Assembly: GCF_017353415.1 (NCBI RefSeq)
Contig: NZ_JAFMPX010000038.1
Location: 1-33,996, forward strand
DNA: 33,996 bases
Source: Arthrobacter sp. E3
GTDB lineage: Bacteria > Actinomycetota > Actinomycetes > Actinomycetales > Micrococcaceae
Reading direction: 5' to 3'
Shown piece after piece: positions 23,528 through 30,494 of the stretch. The position numbers were made by a program, and so were the translations under genes. Every line of letters starts with the position of its first letter. Position 1 is the stretch's first letter. The notes under the pieces are model-generated. The model made no database searches and was not told the DNA's origin. It saw only the letters and a list, made by a program, of their open reading frames with translations.

Positions 23528-24358
23528 ATGAGCGCCCTGAATACCCGCATTGTGCTTGGGGGTGCAGCCGTTGACTTGATGGCGTTCGACCCCGCCGTGG
23601 AACTCATCGTTGAACGAGGGAAGAACCATGGGGAAAAACCATTGGCTGTGGCCTCCGTCAACCTGGACCACATCAAGCACTTTGGTACCAACGGGCCGTG
23701 GGCCAAGATCCTGACGGACAGCGAAGCCGGACTCCGGCCCCGTGCGGGGCTTCGCGGACAAGTAAATTGGTTGAGCTTGCTGGATGGGGCACCCCTGGTG
23801 ACCCAGGCACGCCGGCTGACGGGAGAGAAATGGCCCCGACTTGCAGGAAGCGACCTCATCGGGCCTTTGCTGGGCGAAGCCGTTGAGCGGGAAGTCCGAG
23901 TGGGCTTTCTAGGCGGATCCCCGGAGACCCACGGACTCCTTAAGCGGCAGATGCGTGAAACCCGGCCAGACCTTGTTGTTGCTGGCTGGTGGGCACCCCC
24001 GCGGGCCGCGCTTTCGGACTCCATCGCATCCACCGCCATCGCCAGGGAGATTGCCAATGCGCGGGTCGACATCTTGGTTGTTGGGTTGGGCAAACCGCGT
24101 CAAGAACTGTGGATTGCCGAATACGGCTCGCTGACCGGAGCCGGTGCGCTTCTTGCCTTTGGGGCGGTGGTCGACTTCCTCGCAGGACGAGTGGTCCGGG
24201 CACCACACTGGGTCAGCGAACATGGGATGGAATGGGCATGGCGCTTCGCGCTGGAACCCAAGAGGCTCGCCCGCAGGTACCTGATTGACGGGCCGCCGGC
24301 ATACGCGCGTGTCAGGTTCGAACGGCCTTTGATCGTGCAGCAACCGTGGGCGTCCTGA
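23528..24358 (+). CDS. WecG/TagA/CpsF-family glycosyltransferase (GT26)
   Basis: Family members add a second sugar, typically N-acetylmannosamine or its uronic acid, to a polyprenyl-diphosphate-linked sugar in wall teichoic acid, enterobacterial common antigen or capsule synthesis. The 276-residue protein has VASVNLDH (41-48), LLDGAPLV (84-91), RLAGSDLI (104-111), VGFLGGSPE (125-133), the conserved GLGKPRQELWI (186-196) and the C-terminal GMEWAWRFALEPKRLARRYL. ATG 23528 is preferred over an in-frame ATG at 23513 because GGGG lies 8 nt before it and the N-terminus then matches the family. The substrate is probably the product of one of the two sugar-1-phosphate transferases here (inference). 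The gene stands apart from the cysDN operon behind a terminator. Confidence 0.92.
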   Translation: MSALNTRIVLGGAAVDLMAFDPAVELIVERGKNHGEKPLAVASVNLDHIKHFGTNGPWAKILTDSEAGLRPRAGLRGQVNWLSLLDGAPLVTQARRLTGEKWPRLAGSDLIGPLLGEAVEREVRVGFLGGSPETHGLLKRQMRETRPDLVVAGWWAPPRAALSDSIASTAIAREIANARVDILVVGLGKPRQELWIAEYGSLTGAGALLAFGAVVDFLAGRVVRAPHWVSEHGMEWAWRFALEPKRLARRYLIDGPPAYARVRFERPLIVQQPWAS

Positions 24359-24419
24359 AACATGGGCCGCTTCCTTGACGCAGGTAGGGCAGAGGTGATT
24401 AGGTCCTTGTGACGGACGC

Positions 24420-24438
24420 GTTGGGCGGGCCGCCCAAC
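24420..24438. promoter_or_regulatory. Perfect palindrome abutting a ribosome binding site
   Basis: GTTGGGCGG and CCGCCCAAC are exact inverted repeats around one central G. The repeat ends 2 nt before the GGGGGG Shine-Dalgarno of the next gene. As RNA it makes a hairpin of about 8 bp next to the RBS. As DNA it could be an operator. It could also terminate the preceding glycosyltransferase gene, which ends 61 nt upstream. Confidence 0.6.
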
Positions 24439-24448
24439 TGGGGGGAAA

Positions 24449-25723
24449 ATGCAAAAATTGTTGGCTGAGCAAGTAATCTCGGGAAACGGAAACAGCGGCC
24501 TGGACGCGCTTGTCGAACAGCTGTGGAGGACACCGGTGGCGTCAGGTCACGTACGGGTAGTGGCAAACCCCCGACCGTCGGTTCACTGGCGCGACGTGGA
24601 GCGCTACTGGGTCCTTCCCTCGACCGCCCGGCCGCAACTTCTCATCCCCAAGGGAAACCGAGTAGTGACTGCGGCCGCACTCCTGTCCTACCGGGCGTTG
24701 AGACCGAGGAAGATCCGCATGGGCCGCAGCGGCCTAGGCTGGGCTGCTTCCTGCGGTCTGCCGCCGTCCGTGGGCACTTTGACTGTCCAGGTGAAGTCAG
24801 CCGCAACCAACCCGGTTGCCCTGCCCTTGGCCGAGATCTCACGCAACATCGGCGCTGGGCCACTTGCAGCGGCCATCGGGATACGTCTGGGCGATAATAG
24901 AAAGCCGACTCTGCAGCTCTTCGACGCCAAGGGAGGGGCTGTCGGATACGCGAAACTTGCCTGGAATGATTCCAGCAGCGGGTTCATCCGTACAGAGCAA
25001 AAGGCTCTGGCATCGCTGTCGGGGGGCTCCGAACACATGCGGGTGCCTGAGCTTGCCGGTACAGGAACATGGGACGGCTATCCATACCTCATTTCCACGC
25101 CCCTGCCCAGCAATGTACAGGCAGTCCGCGGCGCCGTCGGTAAGCCTACAGCGCAAGAAATGTTTTCGCTGTGTGGGGTCACCCGGCACGGTACCGTGGG
25201 CGGCACCGCCCATTTCTCGGCACTTAGCCAGCGGCTAGAAAGTCTCCCTGAATACTCTGACGGATCAGGGGGAAAGCTTGCGGCTGCGACGAAACGCGTA
25301 GAGCGGCTGCTGCGTACCCGCAACGCCATCCTTCCGGTCTCAGCCAGATGGCACGGGGACATGGTCCCTTGGAACATGGCCAGAGAACCGTCTGGCGTGC
25401 TGTGGTGCTGGGACTGGGAAACCGCAGAGCCGGACGCCGTGGCCGGCCTGGACGCCTGGCATTGGGCCGTTAGCGTGCGCCGGGAATCCCGCGGCTCGTT
25501 CAACTCCGACGATTGGCATGCTGCGGCTCGGGATGTTCAACCCTATTTGCAGGCGGCCGCCATCCCGCGCTCGGCGTGGGCTGACCTGTCGGCCGTATAC
25601 GCCTTGGTGGTGGCGGAACGGGCTTGGACATTGGCGTCGGCAAACGGCAGCTGGGATTCATCCTGGCTTTCACCGGAAAACCTCATCGGCATTCTCGACA
25701 CTGCAGCGCGGGCGCTGGACTAA
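24449..25723 (+). CDS. APH/choline-kinase-fold phosphotransferase-like protein of unknown substrate
   Basis: A 424-residue cytoplasmic protein without signal peptide or membrane helices. The C-terminal half has the phosphotransferase signatures of the aminoglycoside phosphotransferase/choline kinase fold: a Brenner-type catalytic motif HGDMVPWN (302-309) followed by the metal-binding WCWDWE (319-324). Upstream, GYAKLAW (166-172) could supply the ATP-contacting lysine and RTEQKAL (181-187) the paired glutamate. The first 150 residues match nothing I recognise. ATG 24449 follows GGGGGG closely. Given the setting, a sugar or glycan-precursor kinase is more likely than antibiotic resistance, but no substrate can be read. 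It is followed by a clear terminator. Confidence 0.8.
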   Translation: MQKLLAEQVISGNGNSGLDALVEQLWRTPVASGHVRVVANPRPSVHWRDVERYWVLPSTARPQLLIPKGNRVVTAAALLSYRALRPRKIRMGRSGLGWAASCGLPPSVGTLTVQVKSAATNPVALPLAEISRNIGAGPLAAAIGIRLGDNRKPTLQLFDAKGGAVGYAKLAWNDSSSGFIRTEQKALASLSGGSEHMRVPELAGTGTWDGYPYLISTPLPSNVQAVRGAVGKPTAQEMFSLCGVTRHGTVGGTAHFSALSQRLESLPEYSDGSGGKLAAATKRVERLLRTRNAILPVSARWHGDMVPWNMAREPSGVLWCWDWETAEPDAVAGLDAWHWAVSVRRESRGSFNSDDWHAAARDVQPYLQAAAIPRSAWADLSAVYALVVAERAWTLASANGSWDSSWLSPENLIGILDTAARALD

Positions 25724-25736
25724 TCTGAAGTTACGC

Positions 25737-25780
25737 AGGCCCTTTCCTTGTTTTCCTTCTGGAACCCGGGGAAAGGGCCT
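25737..25780 (+). terminator. Terminator after the phosphotransferase-like gene
   Basis: AGGCCCTTTCC (25737-25747) and GGAAAGGGCCT (25770-25780) are an exact 11-bp inverted repeat 13 nt after the stop, with a 22-nt interior that can itself fold (TTCC/GGAA). A T-rich stretch (CTCTTGTATC) follows. Confidence 0.8.
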
Positions 25781-26013
25781 CTCTTGTATCAATATTTGTA
25801 GCCACTAAATTCTTAGCGTAAGCACTTCACATTTATGATCGGTGCGCGCATCGTCAGGTTATGACACAGAAACCACCGGCGATGCATGTAAATAGCCGCC
25901 GACATTCAGGTCTTGCCGGGGGGCAGTGAGTTGCGCGGAACACCGCGACTAAAGAATTCGCCCAGGACCAAGGCCCGTTACAACCACGGACAGTAGCCAA
26001 ACACACCAGAGGC
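25781..26013. other. Spacer between two terminators, no gene seen
   Basis: About 230 bp with no frame carrying a ribosome binding site and no family I recognise. A small CGCGG-AACA-CCGCG hairpin is the only structure. A short RNA gene cannot be excluded because the stretch is bounded on both sides by terminators, but I see no promoter. Confidence 0.4.
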
Positions 26014-26057
26014 AATGACAAGAAGATCCACGGACATCCGTGGATCTTCTTGTCATT
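26014..26057. terminator. Perfect 21-bp bidirectional terminator
   Basis: Bases 26014-26034 are the exact reverse complement of 26037-26057 (arms AATGACAAGAAG...ACGGA and TCCGT...CTTCTTGTCATT), separated by CA. In RNA the tip opens to a 4-nt or larger loop. It lies between the convergent phosphotransferase-like and Wzz-like genes, with short A- and T-rich ends on each side, ideal for terminating both strands. Confidence 0.88.
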
Positions 26058-26133
26058 TCCTGCGCAACATCAGCCTAATAACTTTCACGGTGCTTACCCG
26101 GGTGGTCACCCAAAGCTCTGGCAGCAATGGCTC

Positions 26134-27612
26134 CTACGAGTCCACAGATTGCCGATGCTGACTGGTCTTGGACTGTTCGGCGGTGGCACTCCGCGACGTT
26201 GTGTCAGGCTTGCGTGCCACCCGTACCAGCACCACTCCGTGGTAGTTGGTGTTGACGTCGGCGAACTCCTGAGCCCGCTCCGCCAAGGTCGCTATTGCCG
26301 TACGGCGATGCTCGGCAACTATGAAGGCGTTTTGGGAAAGCCGGGCTGCCGCCAAGCGGCTTGAGGCGGACGCGTGGGGTGGCAGCACAAGCACCATTGT
26401 TGCGCCGGGAAGCCTGTCCTGCACTCGGTGGCGGACCGCGTCCGTGACGTAGTCGTCGGTGTTTGAATCGTCAGCGCCACTCGCAGGATAGATGACCCTC
26501 AGGGACGGTATGAGTTGTGAGGAGAATGTGGCTGAGTCGTCAAGGCCTCCAGAGACCAACTTGAGCTCACCCTCCATCCGTTCTTGCTGCGCGTGGGTCG
26601 CACCCATCACCACGAGTTCGACGTCGTGGCCTGCCTGTGCCAAGACGACGGCGAGGGCGTGTCCGACGTCGGAATCCGACCAGTTTATCGATTCGTCGAT
26701 AACAGCCAGCACGCCAAGGTCGGAGTCGGTGGACGCCAGGAGCCGTTCACGCATGCTTCGGTAGGAAATGAGCTCCTCACCCTGCGGCGGGATGTCACCC
26801 GTGGGGCGGTCCAAGGCCATCAGGATCGGGCCTGCGGCGGCTGCCTCAATGTCGTGAGCGTCACGAACGCGCCGGGCCATGGCGTTGATGGCGAACGCGA
26901 GGATGACACCGAGCACCAGTCCCAACAGCAAAGCGGACATGAGCAGCAGACTTGGTTGCGGCTTCGTAATGACGGGGTTCTCGGTTGCCGGGGAAATCAC
27001 GGAACCGCCGTCGGTGTCGATGGTGGTGAGCTGGTTGATCTGGTATTCCACATTTGAAATCCGGGTGTTGATCGCCGACTTGTCCGCAAGGCCCATCTTT
27101 GAGGCCGTTTTGTTCAGGGCATCAAGTTGTGCCTCGAGGTTTCCTATCATTTTCTTCTTGGTGTTCTCCGCGTTGCTTTGCCGATAGGCAAGGTAGGCGG
27201 TACCGACTGCATCGGCACCTGCCCGGGCGCGCTGTTCCGACGGCGCAGCGTAGGAGATGGTCACAATCGTGGCGTTGAGCACGGTGGTGACGGAAACTCC
27301 GTTGCGCAATTCGGTGGGAGTTTCTGCGCCGTTGAGTGCCTTGGCAGCAGCGGCCGCGACGACGTACGACGTGGCGAGCTTGGCTTCCGTGGCGGTGTCA
27401 AGCAGGCCGGATGCCGGGCGTGAGGGGTTGAACGGATCCGAAACAATGACGTTGACGTTCACGCTGGTGGTGGCCACGACCTTCCCGGGCACCACCGCCA
27501 CGTACACGGCCATGGCAACCACACAGATTAAAGTCGAGGCCAGGATTGTCACCCATTGGCGCTTCAAAACAAAGAGGTAATACCCGAGGCCAACTGAAGC
27601 TTGATCTTTCAC
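26134..27612 (-). CDS. Wzz-like polysaccharide chain-length determinant with a degenerate ATPase domain
   Basis: A 492-residue membrane protein of the polysaccharide co-polymerase type. It has a first helix at about residues 21-42, a periplasm-equivalent extracellular domain of about 175 residues with a coiled segment near 147-195, a proline-flanked second helix (about 221-244, LLLMSALLLGLVLGVILAF), and a cytoplasmic domain resembling bacterial tyrosine kinases (AVIDESINWSDSDVGHALAV). That domain lacks a GKS/T Walker A and the tail has no tyrosine cluster, so it is unlikely to be an active kinase. I chose GTG 27612 (GGGGA just upstream) rather than an in-frame TTG at 27648 with no ribosome site. 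With the nearby Wzy-like polymerase it would set chain length (inference). Confidence 0.85.
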   Translation of the reverse strand: MKDQASVGLGYYLFVLKRQWVTILASTLICVVAMAVYVAVVPGKVVATTSVNVNVIVSDPFNPSRPASGLLDTATEAKLATSYVVAAAAAKALNGAETPTELRNGVSVTTVLNATIVTISYAAPSEQRARAGADAVGTAYLAYRQSNAENTKKKMIGNLEAQLDALNKTASKMGLADKSAINTRISNVEYQINQLTTIDTDGGSVISPATENPVITKPQPSLLLMSALLLGLVLGVILAFAINAMARRVRDAHDIEAAAAGPILMALDRPTGDIPPQGEELISYRSMRERLLASTDSDLGVLAVIDESINWSDSDVGHALAVVLAQAGHDVELVVMGATHAQQERMEGELKLVSGGLDDSATFSSQLIPSLRVIYPASGADDSNTDDYVTDAVRHRVQDRLPGATMVLVLPPHASASSRLAAARLSQNAFIVAEHRRTAIATLAERAQEFADVNTNYHGVVLVRVARKPDTTSRSATAEQSKTSQHRQSVDS

Positions 27613-27634
27613 TGAATCCCCATATATATAGCGA

Positions 27635-27644
27635 CGACCGGTCG
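27635..27644. promoter_or_regulatory. 10-bp palindrome upstream of the wzz-like gene
   Basis: CGACCGGTCG is a perfect palindrome 23 nt before the chosen GTG start, beside an AT run (CATATATATA). It could be an operator, or chance. Its position between hairpin and start codon is the only support. Confidence 0.3.
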
Positions 27645-27654
27645 GCAAGAATAG

Positions 27655-27677
27655 ATGCCCGCAGCTGGTGCGGGTAT
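27655..27677 (-). promoter_or_regulatory. Hairpin in the wzz-like leader
   Basis: On the plus strand ATGCCCGCA (27655-27663) pairs with TGCGGGTAT (27669-27677) around GCTGG: 9 pairs, one G-U. It lies 43 nt before the gene's start. It may be an attenuator or the end of the upstream glycosyltransferase transcript. Confidence 0.45.
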
Positions 27678-27708
27678 TTCAGGCCAACCTTTGAATAAGA
27701 CTATGGCA

Positions 27709-27743
27709 TGCTTCACAAGCATAAGTTCGTTTCCTGTGAAGCA
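27709..27743 (-). terminator. Inverted repeat after the glycosyltransferase gene
   Basis: TGCTTCACA (27709-27717) and TGTGAAGCA (27735-27743) are exact 9-bp complements with a 17-nt loop, 28 nt after the stop of the upstream minus-strand gene. It may terminate or attenuate readthrough into the wzz-like gene. Confidence 0.45.
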
Positions 27744-27771
27744 GGCACGTTTTTAATGTGAAGTTTATTCG

Positions 27772-28749
27772 TCATATTCCGCGACCCTTACGCTGCAGCC
27801 TGTCCACGACAGTTTCCGCTGACACCAGGCGGGCAGCGACCAGCATGGCCAACACGGCACGCGGCTCGCGAACGTTGGCACGCAACGAGCGGGCGGCCCA
27901 TCTGAACGCGGACTGGGGCTGGCCAAGGGCGGCGTGCCCGAAGGCGAGCTGCCCGTAAATCCTGCCACGGCCCACGGCATTGCCAAGAATGTCAGGGTGG
28001 CGTTCAAGCATCCACTTATGGGCGGTGTTCTTTACGTCCCACTGTTGATAAAAGAATGAAGTGCCACCCCACTGGATCTTTACCAGGGGCTCGTCCACAT
28101 TGACGATCGGCTTGCGCGTGGAAGCGCGCAACAGCAAGTCCCAGTCCTCGCACATGCTGTTCGGAATGGTCTCATCGACCAGGCCGATCCCGTCGATGAG
28201 GTCCTGCCGTTTGATCAAAAATGACGAGGAATGAACCATGGACATGCGTGATCGGAGCAGGTCCTCATGGCTGACAGAGTCGGTGCCAGCCACACGGACG
28301 GCCTCGTTTCCGTTATAGTCGACCAGCATCGCCGTGGAGCAGAATTCCGCATCAGGAACGGCCTGCAGCGCCGCCACCTGACGGGTCAGCTTCTGCGGAT
28401 ACCAGGTGTCGTCGTCGTCGCAGAAGGCAACCAGCGGTGTCTTCAGCGCCAGCACGCCAGTATTGCGGGCACCGGCCAGTCCGGAAGTCCGGCCGTTTTC
28501 CACCACCTCCACAGTGCGTGCGGGGTTGGTCGAGGCGAGGGTTTCATCAAGGTCGCACTTGTCGTGGACCACCATGACAAAAATGCGGCCCGCGTAATCC
28601 TGAGCGAGGATGGACTCCAGTGCCCTGCGCATGAGCACGGGACGGTTGTGAGTTGCCAAGACCACCCCGACGTCGGGCAGCTGTGTTGGAATTTCGTGCC
28701 CGGTGGGCACATGTGGTCCCCGCAAGGGACGGTTCTCCGAGTTGCCCAA
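27772..28749 (-). CDS. Family 2 glycosyltransferase
   Basis: A 325-residue cytoplasmic GT-A enzyme that would add one sugar to the growing repeat unit. It shows the GT2 nucleotide-sugar fold: VGVVLATHNRP (28-38), GLAGARNTG (90-98), the DxD-type metal site FCDDDDTW (109-116) and the acceptor-side acidic motif CEDWDLLLR (200-208). Donor and acceptor are unknown. The start TTG 28749 is unusual but is preceded by GGGGG about 8 nt upstream. No better ATG or GTG lies near. It is upstream of and in line with the wzz-like gene, and divergent from the polymerase gene. Confidence 0.92.
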   Translation of the reverse strand: MGNSENRPLRGPHVPTGHEIPTQLPDVGVVLATHNRPVLMRRALESILAQDYAGRIFVMVVHDKCDLDETLASTNPARTVEVVENGRTSGLAGARNTGVLALKTPLVAFCDDDDTWYPQKLTRQVAALQAVPDAEFCSTAMLVDYNGNEAVRVAGTDSVSHEDLLRSRMSMVHSSSFLIKRQDLIDGIGLVDETIPNSMCEDWDLLLRASTRKPIVNVDEPLVKIQWGGTSFFYQQWDVKNTAHKWMLERHPDILGNAVGRGRIYGQLAFGHAALGQPQSAFRWAARSLRANVREPRAVLAMLVAARLVSAETVVDRLQRKGRGI

Positions 28750-28769
28750 AGCGGCTTCCCCCAGTCGTG

Positions 28770-28798
28770 AGTATTGGTGTAAGACGTGAGTGTATCAA
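28770..28798 (-). promoter_or_regulatory. Weak promoter candidate for the glycosyltransferase gene
   Basis: On the reverse strand, TTGATA (28798-28793), a 17-nt spacer and AATACT (28775-28770) resemble a sigma-70 promoter. The predicted start would leave only about 14 nt before the TTG codon, which is short. The rest of the 156-bp divergent gap (28750-28905) shows nothing clear. Confidence 0.3.
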
Positions 28799-28905
28799 CT
28801 CTGCCTTGCTTTGCTGACACCTCGTGAGAGAATGCCAACTAGTGCAAGGGAGGTGATCGACAACCCCCTTGTGGTCTCTGGTCACTGAGTAGCGCGAGGA
28901 AGTCA

Positions 28906-30306
28906 ATGCCGAGTCAACAACGCCAGCAAACGAAGCGGGCAACCATTCGGCGGGGGGAACAGGAAAATTCCGGCCCCAAAGATGACATGAAGGGTCCCGA
29001 CAGGCTGCCTGTCTGGCCCGTTGCCATTGCATTTGTTGGCTTCCCCTTGTGGTGGCTGTTGGGGCTCGGTGACATGGCATGGCCGCTCTTTGCTTTGGTC
29101 ATGTTCCTGGTGCTGGCACGGACCAAGCGGTTGAGGGCTCCGCGCGGCTTTGGCATGTGGATGCTGTTCCTGATTTGGATGCTGTGCTCGATGATCCAGC
29201 TCGACGAGTTTGTCCGGGTCATCGGCTTCATGTACCGCTTCAGTCTCTATATGGCGGCGACTGTCATTTTCATCTATGTGTACAACGCCCGGCGGCAGCT
29301 GACCGAGCGCAAGGTTTTTGGCATTCTGACCATCTTTTGGCTCGTTGTCATTGCCGGAGGCTACGCGGGCCTGATGGCCCCGGTTTGGGAGTTGAAGACT
29401 CCACTGGCCTATGTCCTGCCGCAGTCGCTGCTGGATAACTCCTATGTGCATGACATGGCCTTCCGCCGGCTGACCCAGTTCAACCCGAACCCCCGAGCAT
29501 TTGTTATCGCCGCACCGAGGCCCAGTGCCCCGTTCCTCTACGCCAACGGCTGGGGCAACGTGTATTCGCTGCTGACCCCGGTGGTGGTGGTTTACGCGGC
29601 CATGGTGCGGCGCGGGCCCAAATTCTGGCTGCTGATGCTGGCCTTGCCCATTTCCTTTGTCCCGGCGGTCCTGACGCTGAACCGGGGAATGTTCTTGGGC
29701 CTGGGCATCGCAATGTTGTACATCGGAATCCGGGCAGCGCTGCTGGGCCACGGGAAAATACTGCTGGCCATTCTGGGCATAGCCCTGGTTGCTGGCACGA
29801 GCTTTGTGGTGCTTCCCGTCCAGGAACGCATCGACCAGCGCACCGCCAAAGTTGAAAGCATCGATGACCGCGGGAACTTGTACCTTGAGACCTTTGAGCG
29901 GACCCTTGAATCGCCCTTATTCGGATACGGTGCGCCACGGCCCTCCGAGCGGGAGGGCCAGCCATCCGTCGGCACACAGGGGCACGTGTGGATGCTGATG
30001 TTCTCCCACGGCTTTGTTGGCTTGGGTCTTTTTCTAGTCTGGTTGGGTCATCTTTTCGTCCGGACCATCAAACGCACCGACCTGGTGGGGCTGGTGTGCA
30101 ACACGCTGCTTTTGGTGGCTTTCGTCGAAGTCTTCTACTACGGGATATTGGGCGCCGGACTGGTGATCGTCATGGTGGCCGGAGCGCTGGGACTACGGGA
30201 ACCGGAAAACACCGGCTTTGGCCTTCAAGTAGCCGAGTTGCCAGTAAAAGCGGCACCCGGACGCCGAAAATCAATTTCCGCCGGACGCCATACAGGTAAG
30301 GCATAG
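28906..30306 (+). CDS. Wzy-like polysaccharide polymerase/O-antigen ligase family protein
   Basis: A 466-residue polytopic membrane protein with roughly ten to twelve hydrophobic helices, a soluble basic N-terminal tail (about 35 residues) and a basic C-terminal tail. The loop between the middle helices (about residues 168-212) and the later LTLNRGMFLGL plus RGNLYLETFERTLESPLFGYGAP match the pattern of the O-antigen ligase/polymerase (Wzy_C) family, where such arginine-containing segments contact the lipid-linked glycan. It would polymerise repeat units on the outer face of the membrane, with the divergent Wzz-like protein setting length. ATG 28906 has GAGGA 5 nt upstream. Ligase and polymerase activities cannot be separated by sequence alone. 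Confidence 0.85.
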   Translation: MPSQQRQQTKRATIRRGEQENSGPKDDMKGPDRLPVWPVAIAFVGFPLWWLLGLGDMAWPLFALVMFLVLARTKRLRAPRGFGMWMLFLIWMLCSMIQLDEFVRVIGFMYRFSLYMAATVIFIYVYNARRQLTERKVFGILTIFWLVVIAGGYAGLMAPVWELKTPLAYVLPQSLLDNSYVHDMAFRRLTQFNPNPRAFVIAAPRPSAPFLYANGWGNVYSLLTPVVVVYAAMVRRGPKFWLLMLALPISFVPAVLTLNRGMFLGLGIAMLYIGIRAALLGHGKILLAILGIALVAGTSFVVLPVQERIDQRTAKVESIDDRGNLYLETFERTLESPLFGYGAPRPSEREGQPSVGTQGHVWMLMFSHGFVGLGLFLVWLGHLFVRTIKRTDLVGLVCNTLLLVAFVEVFYYGILGAGLVIVMVAGALGLREPENTGFGLQVAELPVKAAPGRRKSISAGRHTGKA

Positions 30307-30326
30307 AAGGCGGCGAGTAGCGCCCT

Positions 30327-30359
30327 CCCGACTACACGTAGTCCCGCTCAAAAGTCGGG
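30327..30359 (+). terminator. Possible terminator after the polymerase gene
   Basis: CCCGACT (30327-30333) and AGTCGGG (30353-30359) are exact 7-bp complements with a 19-nt interior, 20 nt after the stop. TACAAAATTCG follows rather than a T-tract. Confidence 0.4.
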
Positions 30360-30494
30360 TACAAAATTCGTTAAACCTCGCTATTATTCCCCCAACGGCC
30401 GGAATAGCCTAGGTTCACTCTGCAAATTTGTATGAGCTCCGGGCTGGGGCCGCGCTTTTATCGTTGACTCCGAAAAGTAGCAATAGGGGTAACC

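Noticed and set aside
24449-25723. Antibiotic resistance phosphotransferase
   Set aside because: The kinase motifs are shared by many small-molecule kinases, the N-terminal half is unlike resistance enzymes, and the neighbours are glycan genes.
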